Translations under genes and position numbers: made by a program
Part shown: positions 31,983 to 38,656 of the stretch, in pieces
Position numbering within the stretch: the stretch's first letter is position 1
How the letters are laid out: every line of letters begins with the position of its first letter
Assembly (NCBI GenBank): GCA_016934555.1
Contig: JAFGSS010000205.1
Span: forward strand, 1-38,656
Length of the DNA stretch: 38,656 nt
Reading direction: 5' to 3'
Source of the DNA: Acidobacteriota bacterium
GTDB taxonomy: Bacteria; Acidobacteriota; UBA6911
Notes under the pieces: generated by a model
The model's database searches: none
What the model saw: the letters and a program-made list of their open reading frames with translations, nothing else
What the model was told of the DNA's origin: nothing

Positions 31983-32317
31983 TCATCTGGCTCGACGCGC
32001 ATCTATCCCCCGCGATAGCGTCCTGGATGAGCCTCGAATTTTCAGTTTCGGCAATGGCCGTACGGGACCTTGGCTTGCGCGCTGCCAAAGACCAGGAAAT
32101 CTTCCTCGCGGCCAGACAGGCCAACGCCATCATCATGACCAAGGATGTGGATTTCGTCCACCTGGTCCAAAAATCGGGAATCCCCCCGCAAATCATCCTG
32201 CTTACCTGCGGCAACACCTCAAACGCTCAACTCAAGCGGCTGCTCAAGCGGTCTTTTGCTCGCACCGCCGAATGGCTCCGAAAAGGAGAGGGGGTAGTTG
32301 AGATTACAGGCCCGTAG
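31979..32317 (+). CDS. DUF5615 PIN-like toxin
   Basis: A 112-aa PIN-like protein of the DUF5615 family. It has the N-terminal acidic motif IIWLDAHLSPAIASWM, the central ALRDLGLRAAKDQEIF-like block (here AVRDLGLRAAKDQEIF) and IIMTKDVDFVHLV, where the aspartates would bind the metal of an RNase. It then has the ILLTCGNTSNAQL element. It is translationally coupled to the DUF433 antitoxin. Its last 14 bp overlap the end of the convergent dehydrogenase gene. Confidence 0.9.
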   Translation: MIIWLDAHLSPAIASWMSLEFSVSAMAVRDLGLRAAKDQEIFLAARQANAIIMTKDVDFVHLVQKSGIPPQIILLTCGNTSNAQLKRLLKRSFARTAEWLRKGEGVVEITGP

Positions 32318-33620
32318 CCCTTTTGCCACCTGACCCCTGCCGCGGGATCGCGTCCTGCTCGCGCCGCAGGCGCGTCACCAGGTTGTCCTCGAGCTCCACC
32401 AGATCGGAAGTCAGCGGCTGGTCCGCCGCCGCGTCCACCGTCAGGGTGGCGAATTCGGCCAGGCCCACGGGGAGCAGGCGCGCCTTCCGGGCGGCCTCGG
32501 CCGAGTCGATCAGGCCGTAGGCGTCGAACCCGCCCAGTCCGTCGATCCTTTGCCCCGCCCGCAGGCCGCGCTTGGCCACGGCGCACACCTCGCACTCCCA
32601 GCCGGCCGGCCTGAGGGTCGCCACCCCGAAGCAGGCGGCCTCGACCAGGCTCGAGAGCGCCTCCATGTGGCACAGGTGGTGGTCGCGGAAGAAAAGATAG
32701 TGCGGGCCCGCCCCCTTCTTCAGGTACTGCATGTCCTGGCTGAAGCCGGGGGAGTCGCGCCGGGCGATGACGAACACCCCCGCCCCCTGGTCCACCCCGT
32801 CGATGCCGAGCACGTAATCCACGATCCCGCCCGAGAGGGTGTCGAGCCCGACCAGGCGGTCGAAGGTCGCGACCAGCTCCGGCTTGGTCGTGCGCGGGCC
32901 GTGCATCCCCCGCACCGCCGGCCGCAAGCCGAAGGCGTTGCCGACCACGGCGAGCTCCATCGCCTGCTTGGTGCCGTCGGCGAAGGCGCACACCTTGTTG
33001 AGATCGTGGCCGGGGAGGACAAAAGGCCGTACTCCGACCGGGTCCTGGTGCGGGTCGATGAACCCCTTGCAGTTGCCGGCCACCCGCGGCTCGAAGCCGA
33101 AGGCCACCGCTTCCCTCATCATGCGCGCCAGGCAGCCGGGCTGGTCCCCGTCCGAATTGGTGTAAACCGTCCCCCGCTTTGCCGCCCGCTCCGCCAGGAT
33201 CCGGCCGAGGGTCGAATCGAGCTCCGAATTGACGGTGACAAAGGGCAGCCCCATCTCGGCCGCGAGCACCGCCGCCCGTGCGCCCCCCTCGAGGTCGCCC
33301 GTACATTCATAGATCGCGTCGAGCGTGCGCAGCTCCCCCAGCATGCCGATGTCGTCGAGACACACCCTCCGCCCGCGCGCCTCCGCCGCGGCCGCTCCGC
33401 TCCCGGTGGCGGCCCGCTCGATCTCCCCGGCCGCGCAGCCGGCGGCGAGAAACGATCCGACCGTCCGCTCCGGCAGGATATCGACCGCGGCGACCGGCCG
33501 CACCCCCGCCACGCGCTCCAGTTCCGCGACGAGGCGGCTCCCGAACCAGCCCGTGCCCACCACCGCGACCCGCAGGTCGCTCCCCCGCTCCCGCAACGCT
33601 TTTTCGATCAGGCCGTACAT
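32304..33620 (-). CDS. Homoserine-dehydrogenase-like NAD(P)-dependent oxidoreductase with C-terminal SAF-like domain (COG4091 type)
   Basis: A 438-aa protein. The Rossmann loop RVAVVGTGWFGSRLVAEL is N-terminal. A middle catalytic-like part contains NSELDSTLGRILAERA, NSDGDQPGCLARMM and GNCKGFIDPHQDP. The last 90 residues (AKRGLRAGQRIDGLGGFDAYGLID...LPVGLAEFATL) read as a SAF domain. It resembles the predicted oxidoreductases grouped with homoserine dehydrogenase but is distinct from the true Hom at 14257. A role in making or modifying a sugar is inferred from the adjacent glycosyltransferase; the reaction is unknown. MYGLIEKA at 33620 is taken as start. The end overlaps the DUF5615 gene, so the last few residues may have been altered when that pair inserted. 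Confidence 0.8.
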   Translation of the reverse strand: MYGLIEKALRERGSDLRVAVVGTGWFGSRLVAELERVAGVRPVAAVDILPERTVGSFLAAGCAAGEIERAATGSGAAAAEARGRRVCLDDIGMLGELRTLDAIYECTGDLEGGARAAVLAAEMGLPFVTVNSELDSTLGRILAERAAKRGTVYTNSDGDQPGCLARMMREAVAFGFEPRVAGNCKGFIDPHQDPVGVRPFVLPGHDLNKVCAFADGTKQAMELAVVGNAFGLRPAVRGMHGPRTTKPELVATFDRLVGLDTLSGGIVDYVLGIDGVDQGAGVFVIARRDSPGFSQDMQYLKKGAGPHYLFFRDHHLCHMEALSSLVEAACFGVATLRPAGWECEVCAVAKRGLRAGQRIDGLGGFDAYGLIDSAEAARKARLLPVGLAEFATLTVDAAADQPLTSDLVELEDNLVTRLRREQDAIPRQGSGGKRATGL

Positions 33621-33644
33621 ATCAGAGCCCACACAGAAACAGGT

Positions 33645-34577
33645 TCAGAAAAAAGCCCCCTGGCCGCGCCGCGACCGTCGGCGGTGGCGCACCACGCGGG
33701 GCAACAAGACAAGCGAGCGCGCCCCGGCCAGAAGTCCGATGCGCACCCCGGCCGCGTCCCCCGCGACAAGCGCCCGCGCCGTTTCCTCCACCAGCCGGAG
33801 AAACGTCACCGCGACGTTGCGCGCCAAGGGGTGGTCCATCCGCTTGAGCCGGAAGAGGCTCAGCCACCTCATCCGGTCGAGCCGCTGCGCAAAGGTGAGC
33901 ACCCGCCCCTCCATCCGGTGGTCGATGTAGGAATGGAGCACCACCGCCTTGGGCACCAGCCCCGACCGCCAGCCGTGCCGCTCGGCGCGCAGGTGGTAGT
34001 CGTACTCCACCCCGTAGAGGAAAAAGAGGGGATCATAGCCCCCCACCCCTTCGACCGTCGATTTCCGCACCAGCTTGACCGCCCCGGGGAGGATGCCCGC
34101 GGTATAGACCTCCCGCAGCCGTCCGGCGGCCCGGTCGGCCCGATAGGGACCAAGGCGCGGGTCGCCGAGCGCCGCCTCGAACCCGGGGTCGATCCGGTCC
34201 CCCTCGAAGGTCAGGTTGGTCGGGATCAGGATCCCCATTTCGGGGTGGGCGTCGGCCGCCGCCTCGAGCCGGTCGAGCGCTTCAGGCCGCAACCGCGCGT
34301 CCTGATTGACCAGGAGGAAGTATTCCCCCGGGCGCGCCATCAGCCGCCGCAGCCCGTAATTGCACCCCTGGCCGTAGCCCAGGTTCGCCCCGCTCTCGAG
34401 CACCTCGACCTGGGGGAATTCGCGGCGCACGTACTCGGCCGTGCCGTCGGTAGACGAGTTATCTACAATCATGACAGGAAGATGCGGCCGCCCCGCCAGC
34501 AGGTCCCGCAGGCAGTTCCCAACGAGCTCGCGGCCGTTCCAGGTCACGATCAGGGCGGTGGTCTTGGAGTCGGTCAT
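33645..34577 (-). CDS. Family 2 glycosyltransferase
   Basis: A 310-aa GT-A fold glycosyltransferase, likely acting on surface polysaccharide with a nucleotide-sugar donor. It begins ALIVTWNGRELVGNCLRDLL, followed by VMIVDNSSTDGTAEYV, ESGANLGYGQGCNYGLR, and LLVNQDARLRPEAL, where the NQDA string replaces a strict DxD, as in rhamnosyltransferase-like members. The segment FLYGVEYDYHLRAERHGWR holds the ED/EYD catalytic-base region. The last 80 residues are basic and may associate with the membrane. It lies 24 bp upstream of the COG4091-type gene in the same direction. Confidence 0.92.
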   Translation of the reverse strand: MTDSKTTALIVTWNGRELVGNCLRDLLAGRPHLPVMIVDNSSTDGTAEYVRREFPQVEVLESGANLGYGQGCNYGLRRLMARPGEYFLLVNQDARLRPEALDRLEAAADAHPEMGILIPTNLTFEGDRIDPGFEAALGDPRLGPYRADRAAGRLREVYTAGILPGAVKLVRKSTVEGVGGYDPLFFLYGVEYDYHLRAERHGWRSGLVPKAVVLHSYIDHRMEGRVLTFAQRLDRMRWLSLFRLKRMDHPLARNVAVTFLRLVEETARALVAGDAAGVRIGLLAGARSLVLLPRVVRHRRRSRRGQGAFF

Positions 34578-34763
34578 ACCGGAACAAAACCTCGAGTCTA
34601 AACCTCGCCTGCCACACGTTCACAGCTGCCCAAAAGCCGCGAGATTCTATCCCGGCCCCCGCCAAAAGTCGATGCCCATCCTCATGGGTTGGGACACCGC
34701 ACACCATGGCAATGATGATACCTGACGTCTCCGCCGCTAATTATCATGACAATTAACGACTGA

Positions 34764-34974
34764 GAAAACAGGGACGTCCCACACGTTACCCATTTATCAG
34801 TGCCTCCACGGGGCCGCAGCCCCGCCTTGGCCCTCTATCGCGTTGCCAACTGAACCCTTGTAAAAGGAGACAAGCCCCGGTCTCTTTCCGAATCATCGGC
34901 CGCTTGGGTACGGCCAGGCCTTTCTCCAGGTCGGCTCTCAGATTGGGGACAGTGCTGACTGTCCCTGTCCCTCC
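34764..34974 (-). repeat. Interspersed element, copy A (about 210 bp)
   Basis: The first of four directly repeated elements. The left end has GGGACGTCCC followed by ACACGTTACCCATTTATCA. The right end has the palindrome GGGGACAGT-GCTG-ACTGTCCC (34945-34965). The middle is weakly conserved (CCCTCTATC, GATCATCGG-like and GGGTACGG blocks). No convincing coding frame is present. The higA stop codon is 17 nt beyond the palindrome. The 186 bp between this copy and the glycosyltransferase start hold no gene. Confidence 0.85.
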
Positions 34975-34982
34975 ACGTTCCT

Positions 34983-35291
34983 TCATGCCGCTTCACGGGG
35001 CTTGACCTCCTTTTCGATCTGCCGCATCGACTGCCGGCGGATGACTTCGAGGTCGTGCTGAGCCTGCATGTTCAGCCAGTATTCGGGGCTAAATCCGAAA
35101 TAGCGCGCCAAACGCAGGGACGTGTCCGGCGAGATTCCGCGTTTCCCTCTGATGATCTGGCTTAGCCGGTTGGCCGGCACGTGGAGTTCTCTCGCCAACC
35201 CATTGATGCTCATCCCGAGCGGTTCCAGCAGATCGCTCTTCAGTACCTCCCCCGGATGCACCGGGTCTCGATATCTGGCTGCCTTCTTCAT
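34983..35291 (-). CDS. higA: HigA-family antitoxin (XRE helix-turn-helix)
   Basis: A 102-aa antitoxin of the HigA addiction-module family. It has the conserved start DPVHPGEVLKSDLLEPLGMSINGLARELHVPANRLSQIIRGKRGISPDTSLRLARYFGFSPEYWLNMQAQHDLE, which contains the helix-turn-helix. It would neutralise HigB by binding and repress the operon. It lies 12 bp after higB, in the toxin-first order typical of higBA. The gene ends 17 nt from element copy A. Confidence 0.95.
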   Translation of the reverse strand: MKKAARYRDPVHPGEVLKSDLLEPLGMSINGLARELHVPANRLSQIIRGKRGISPDTSLRLARYFGFSPEYWLNMQAQHDLEVIRRQSMRQIEKEVKPREAA

Positions 35292-35303
35292 GCCGCTTGC
35301 CCC

Positions 35304-35582
35304 CTAACGATAATCAACAATCTCGACCTCGTAAGCATCCCCATCCTTCCAGACGAAGCAGATCCGATACTGATCGTTGATCCGAATGCTGTGTTGTCCC
35401 AGCCGGCTCCCCTTCAATGCTTCGAGCCGGTTTCCCGGGAATATGCCGATATCGGAGAGCGCCCTGGCCGCATGGATTTGCATCCGCTTTCTTTCAATCA
35501 CGGTGACCCATCGATGGAACCGTTTGGAAGAAAGCCCCTGGAAAATCAGTTCAGCATCTCTGGACCGAAATGATCGAATCAC
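35304..35582 (-). CDS. higB: HigB/RelE-family toxin
   Basis: A 92-aa RelE-superfamily mRNA interferase. The pattern is that of HigB: MIRSFRSRDAELIFQG, IHAARALSDIGIFPGNRLEALKGSRLGQHSIRINDQYRICFVWKDGDAYEVEIVDYR, with the RIN-QYRICF strand that carries catalytic basic residues. It starts with GTG. The start is about 40 bp from element copy B. Together with higA it forms a complete type II toxin-antitoxin module. Confidence 0.94.
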   Translation of the reverse strand: MIRSFRSRDAELIFQGLSSKRFHRWVTVIERKRMQIHAARALSDIGIFPGNRLEALKGSRLGQHSIRINDQYRICFVWKDGDAYEVEIVDYR

Positions 35583-35622
35583 TCTCTCAGTGTATTACGT
35601 GGTACGTCAAACGTCCAGCTGT

Positions 35623-35823
35623 GAAAACAGGGACGTCCCACCCGTTACCCATTTACCAAGGCCCACCCGGAGCCCCGGCCTTGCCCTCTATCCTGCTGCC
35701 GGCAGAACCCTTATCAGAGGAGATAAACCGGAATCTCTTTCCCGATCATCGGTCCTTTGCGTACCGATAGGCTTTTCTCCAGGTCGGCGCCGAGATTGGG
35801 GACAGTGGTGACTGTCCCTTTCC
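35623..35823 (-). repeat. Interspersed element, copy B (about 200 bp)
   Basis: Same orientation and layout as copy A: AAAACAGGGACGTCCCACCC at the left, CCCTCTATCCTGCTGCCGGC in the middle, and palindrome GGGGACAGT-GGTG-ACTGTCCC (35798-35818) at the right. It is flanked by higB on one side and the stop codon of the ABC-F gene (15 nt away) on the other. Confidence 0.88.
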
Positions 35824-35833
35824 CGCAGCCTAG

Positions 35834-37492
35834 CTAGGCGATCATGGATCGCGCCTGGCCCGACGGTTCCGATTGGGACAGGTATTGGGAATAGGGTCCC
35901 CTGAAATCTATAATGCGCCCATTCCCGAAGTGCCATATGCGCGTCGCCACCTCGTCGATGACCTCATGGTCATGCGTCACCACGAACAGCGTGCCTGCAT
36001 ATCGCTGCAGGGCGATGTTCAGGGCATTGATCGATTCCAGGTCCAGGTGATTGGTGGGCTCATCCAGCACGAGGATGTTGGGTTTTTGCAGCATGAGACG
36101 GCACAGGATGATGCGGGCCGCTTCGCCCCCGGAAAGGGTGTCGGTGCGTTTCAGGGCATCGTCGCCGCTGAACAGCATCTGTCCGAGCAGCCCGCGCAAC
36201 TCCTGCCGCGAGGCGGTGGGATCGCATTCGCGCAGCCATTCGATCACGCTGACGCCGGGGGGGATGGAGTCCCTGTGGTCCTGCGCAAAGTATCCGACGG
36301 CCGCTTCATGACCCCAGGTTACCGTCCCACCGTCGACGGGGAACTCCCGGTCTGCGGCGTCGATATTGCCGGAGGCGCAGCCAATCAGCGCTTTCAGAAG
36401 CGTGGTCTTTCCCGCGCCGTTGCGCCCGATCAGGGCGATCTTTTCCCCGCGGCTGACCTTGGCGCTGAAGTCGCGGATGACCGGGACCTGCCCGTCTGCG
36501 CCCGCGTACGACTTGGCGAGCCGATCCACCTCGAGCGGATGTTTCCCCGAGGGACGCGCAACGTCGAACCGGATAAACGGGCGCTGGATATTCGATTTTG
36601 CCAGCTCCGAGGTCTGAAGCCGTTCGACCTCCTTCTTCCTGGAGGTCACCTGGGAAGAGCGCGTGCCCGCCGCGAAGCGGGCGATGAATTCGTTCAACTG
36701 CGCGATCTTCTTCTCTCTCTGGGCATTGCCGGCTTCGATGCGCGACCGGACCTGCGTCTTGGCCAGCACCATATCGTCGTAGCCGCCGGTGTAGGTGAGG
36801 ACCGTCTGATAGTCGATGTCCGCCGTATGGGTACAGACCTCGTTGAGAAAATGACGGTCATGCGAAATGACGATGACGCAGCCTGAATACGCGCAGAGAT
36901 ATTCCTGGAGCCAGTGGACCGAATCGAGATCGAGGTTGTTGGTGGGCTCGTCGAGCAGCAGCACCTCCGGGTCGCCGAACAGGGCCTGGGCCAGCAGAAC
37001 CCTTACCTTCTGCCCCCCCTGCAGCTCACCCATCTTGCGTTCGTGCAGGGATTCCGGGATATCCAGGCCCTCGAGCAGGATGGCGGCATCCGTTTCCGCC
37101 GTATAGCCGCCTTCATCGCCCATAATCCCTTCTAGCTCTCCCAGACGCATTCCGTCACGATCCGTAAGGGTATCGGGATCCTTGGCATAAAGCGCCTCGC
37201 GTTCCTGCATGGCGTTCCACAAAGCGGTATTCCCGAGGATCACCGCATCGAGCACGCGGTACGATTCAAAGGCGAACTGATCCTGCCGCAGGACTCCCAT
37301 CTTCCTGGGCCGTGTCACTGAACCCCCTTCGGGCTCCATTTCCCCGGTCAGGATCTTCATGAGCGTCGACTTTCCGGCGCCGTTCGGCCCCGTGATCGCA
37401 TAGCGTCGTCCCGTAATAAAGGTTGTGGAGACGTTTTCAAACAGGATGAGAGCGCCAAACCGCATGGAAATGTTGTTTAGAGACAGCTGCAT
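35834..37492 (-). CDS. ybiT: ABC-F family ATPase, YbiT type
   Basis: A 552-aa soluble protein with two ABC ATPase domains. The N-terminus (LSLNNISMRFGALILFENVSTTFITGRRYAITGPNGAGKST) and the block RKMGVLRQDQFAFESYRVLDAVILG are characteristic of YbiT. Walker B and signature motifs are [19 protein letters not shown] and LQGGQKVRVLLAQ in domain one (the latter with a Q for the usual S), and LSGGEAARIILCRL and [15 protein letters not shown] in domain two. ABC-F proteins act on ribosomes in translation control or antibiotic protection; the role of YbiT is poorly known. The start is set at MQLSLNN; the open frame extends further upstream without family similarity. It sits between element copies B and C and is visibly less GC-rich than the window core. 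Confidence 0.92.
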   Translation of the reverse strand: MQLSLNNISMRFGALILFENVSTTFITGRRYAITGPNGAGKSTLMKILTGEMEPEGGSVTRPRKMGVLRQDQFAFESYRVLDAVILGNTALWNAMQEREALYAKDPDTLTDRDGMRLGELEGIMGDEGGYTAETDAAILLEGLDIPESLHERKMGELQGGQKVRVLLAQALFGDPEVLLLDEPTNNLDLDSVHWLQEYLCAYSGCVIVISHDRHFLNEVCTHTADIDYQTVLTYTGGYDDMVLAKTQVRSRIEAGNAQREKKIAQLNEFIARFAAGTRSSQVTSRKKEVERLQTSELAKSNIQRPFIRFDVARPSGKHPLEVDRLAKSYAGADGQVPVIRDFSAKVSRGEKIALIGRNGAGKTTLLKALIGCASGNIDAADREFPVDGGTVTWGHEAAVGYFAQDHRDSIPPGVSVIEWLRECDPTASRQELRGLLGQMLFSGDDALKRTDTLSGGEAARIILCRLMLQKPNILVLDEPTNHLDLESINALNIALQRYAGTLFVVTHDHEVIDEVATRIWHFGNGRIIDFRGPYSQYLSQSEPSGQARSMIA

Positions 37493-37609
37493 GGGAAAAA
37501 AGGCTCCGGGAGTGAGGGGACACGGCGACCTGACCGCAGAAAACCGCTGGGCCCAGCCGCAGAAAAAACCCGAAGTATACCCGGAAAGGGCAGCTATCGG
37601 CAAATAAAT

Positions 37610-37816
37610 GAAAAACCGGGACGTCCCACCCGTTCCCCATTTATCAAGGCCCACCCGCAGCAGCAGTCCCGGCTTTGCCCTCTATCCTGCTGCCGACAGA
37701 ACCAAAATCTAAAGAGATACACCCAGATCTCTTTCCGGGGCTTCAGCCGTTTGGGCACGGACCGCCTTTTCGCCGGGTCGGCTCGGCGATTGGGGACAGT
37801 GGTGACTGTCCCCTCC
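37610..37816 (-). repeat. Interspersed element, copy C (about 207 bp)
   Basis: The left end AAAACCGGGACGTCCCACCC and right palindrome GGGGACAGT-GGTG-ACTGTCCCC (37792-37813) match copy B closely, as does most of the middle. The antitoxin gene stops 9 nt beyond the palindrome. The 117 bp between this copy and the ABC-F start show nothing else. Confidence 0.88.
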
Positions 37817-37822
37817 TACTCC

Positions 37823-38134
37823 TTATGCAGCGGCTTTCCGTACCCGCAATTCAACTTTGTATCCTGTGGCAGAAAGTACCCGAATCAAAAGATCCGTCGA
37901 CATCCCTTGTGTGTTCCCATTAGCGATAGCCGTCACGCGTGTGCGAGAAGTTCCTGCCTTTTTAGCGATCTCTGCGTGTGTATCTCTTCCATTCTGGATG
38001 ATTTTTGTCAGAGCGCATGTGAGATCGGAACGAAACTCCATTTCTCCCGTTTCCGCCGCAGATAAACCCGTGGCTCTTCCCAAGTCTTCGGCAGTCCTGA
38101 TGCGGATGGGCTTTTCAGGATTTGCTTGCTTCAT
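37823..38134 (-). CDS. Orphan HigA-like XRE antitoxin
   Basis: A 103-aa helix-turn-helix protein like the antitoxins of HigA2/HTH_37 type. It shows AEDLGRATGLSAAETGEMEFRSDLTCALTKII, then HAEIAKKAGTSRTRVTAIANGNTQGMSTDLLIRVLSATGYKVELRV. Partners of this type are usually RelE-like toxins encoded directly upstream. Here the upstream 42 bp lead straight into element copy D, and no toxin gene is present in the window. It may be a surviving antitoxin of a broken module, or it may act on another toxin. Confidence 0.85.
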   Translation of the reverse strand: MKQANPEKPIRIRTAEDLGRATGLSAAETGEMEFRSDLTCALTKIIQNGRDTHAEIAKKAGTSRTRVTAIANGNTQGMSTDLLIRVLSATGYKVELRVRKAAA

Positions 38135-38176
38135 TTAAAACCTCCTGCAATCTCCAACATGCAAGGTTGGGTTGGG

Positions 38177-38373
38177 TAAAACAGGGACGTCCCACCCGTT
38201 ACCCATTTATCAAGGCTTCCGCAGCCTCCGCTTTGCCGTCTATTTTTCTACCGACAGAACCAACATCTAAGGGGACAAACCCAGATCTTTTCCGGGTCGT
38301 CAGCCGTTTGGGTACGGGCAAGCTTTTCGCCAGATCAGCTCTGTGATTGGGGACAGTGGTGACTGTCCCCTCC
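38177..38373 (-). repeat. Interspersed element, copy D (about 197 bp)
   Basis: The left end TAAAACAGGGACGTCCCACC is followed by CGTTACCCATTTATCAAGG. The right palindrome is GGGGACAGT-GGTG-ACTGTCCCC (38349-38370). It has the same orientation as A-C. The 108 bp between this copy and the next stop codon (38483) contain nothing recognised. Confidence 0.88.
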
Positions 38374-38482
38374 ATACCCTCTCCCCTCGTGGTTATTCAG
38401 AGAGATGCGAGATTCAGAGCAGACTCGGCAATTGCGCGCCAGTTTGATTTTCCAATAAGGGATTTCAGCCGTAGGCAACAAT

Positions 38483-38656
38483 CTAAACACCACGGATCAT
38501 AGAATAGATCAATCTCACCGTGGCAGGAAATTGAAGCACAACTCCCACCAAACCAACCACTGACAAATGACGTTGCATCCTTCCGCTGAACCCTCGCACC
38601 AGAACGATTCCCTCGTATAGCGCGCAGACAATGATCGCGATCAGCCAAACGGAAAC
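38483..38656 (-). CDS. C-terminus of a membrane protein, cut by the window edge
   Basis: Reading from the right edge, 57 codons run open to a TAG at 38483-38485. They encode two hydrophobic segments (VSVWLIAIIVCALYEGIVLV and LSVVGLVGVVLQFPATVRLI) separated by a basic loop (RGFSGRMQRH). The hydrophobic pattern favours this frame over a second open frame ending at 38397, whose product has no coherent character. The family is not recognised. It continues the series of minus-strand genes alternating with the elements. Confidence 0.5.
   Translation of the reverse strand, partial: VSVWLIAIIVCALYEGIVLVRGFSGRMQRHLSVVGLVGVVLQFPATVRLIYSMIRGV

Noticed and set aside
37792-37813. Terminal palindromes of the elements as Rho-independent terminators
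   Set aside because: The stems are strong and follow stop codons, but no T-tract follows on the minus strand, so intrinsic termination is not supported.
37675-37923. Small ORFs with similar peptides (PSILLPTEP...) inside the repeated elements
   Set aside because: The similarity follows from the DNA repeat itself; frames differ in length, lack ribosome-binding sites and are not intact in copy A.
34764-38373. Canonical integron attC sites in the repeated elements
   Set aside because: The elements are longer than usual attC sites and I found no conserved GTTRRRY/RYYYAAC core pair at the ends. No integron integrase is in the window. The cassette layout is kept as a finding without that label.
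38397-38648. 83-codon minus-strand ORF at the right edge
   Set aside because: It needs a TTG start and its product has no coherent hydrophobic or domain pattern, whereas the overlapping frame ending at 38483 reads as a membrane protein.

Overview
This is a GC-rich bacterial chromosome segment, gene-dense and mostly housekeeping, with a less GC-rich accessory right end. It carries a carboxypeptidase-regulatory-like/beta-barrel outer-membrane protein, an AsmA protein, several TPR lipoprotein-like or periplasmic proteins and a sigma-54 two-component system. Together these suggest a Gram-negative, Acidobacteriota-like organism. That assignment is an impression from gene content, not a phylogenetic result. 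No rRNA, tRNA or CRISPR array was seen.

Layout. 1-5.6 kb: metK (with a small tandem duplication of its 3' end), a TPR protein, transketolase, rpiB and a YciI-like protein. 5.7-9.4 kb: an AsmA protein, a short transporter-like remnant, and a gene at 7634-9304 whose in-frame TGA at codon 131 is best read as selenocysteine (UxxC motif, SECIS-like hairpin directly downstream), closed by a strong terminator. 9.5-14.2 kb: ettA convergent with a large double-HD protein, then a YajD-like HNH protein beside three copies of a REP-like palindrome. 14.2-17.3 kb: hom-thiC, apparently one transcript and with no visible TPP riboswitch. 17.3-22.2 kb, minus strand: a tight phosphatase/LysR/PduO-type adenosyltransferase cluster that suggests corrinoid metabolism, then a DksA-type zinc-finger protein and a DUF2156/GNAT/ornithine-cyclodeaminase-like run. 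22.4-24.7 kb: a FxLYD-like membrane-anchored protein and the outer-membrane barrel. 24.7-30.2 kb: a sensor kinase behind a near-perfect sigma-54 promoter with upstream dyads, its NtrC-type regulator (4-bp overlap), and a periplasmic TPR protein. 30.2-31.6 kb: a degenerate peptidase-MA-like protein and a STAS protein. 31.7-32.3 kb: a DUF433/DUF5615 toxin-antitoxin pair. 32.3-34.6 kb: a COG4091-type dehydrogenase and a family-2 glycosyltransferase.

The right end (34.7-38.7 kb) is a cassette-like array. Four direct copies of a roughly 200-bp element alternate with minus-strand genes: higBA, an ABC-F ATPase (YbiT type), an orphan HigA-like antitoxin, and the C-terminus of a membrane protein that runs off the window. 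Three of the four genes end 9-17 nt from the element's terminal palindrome. The palindrome is the same one that occurs solo near 9.4 and 14.1-14.2 kb.

The two most unusual items are the predicted exported UxxC selenoprotein and the repeat-punctuated gene array. The autoregulated sigma-54 kinase/regulator pair and the double-HD protein come next.
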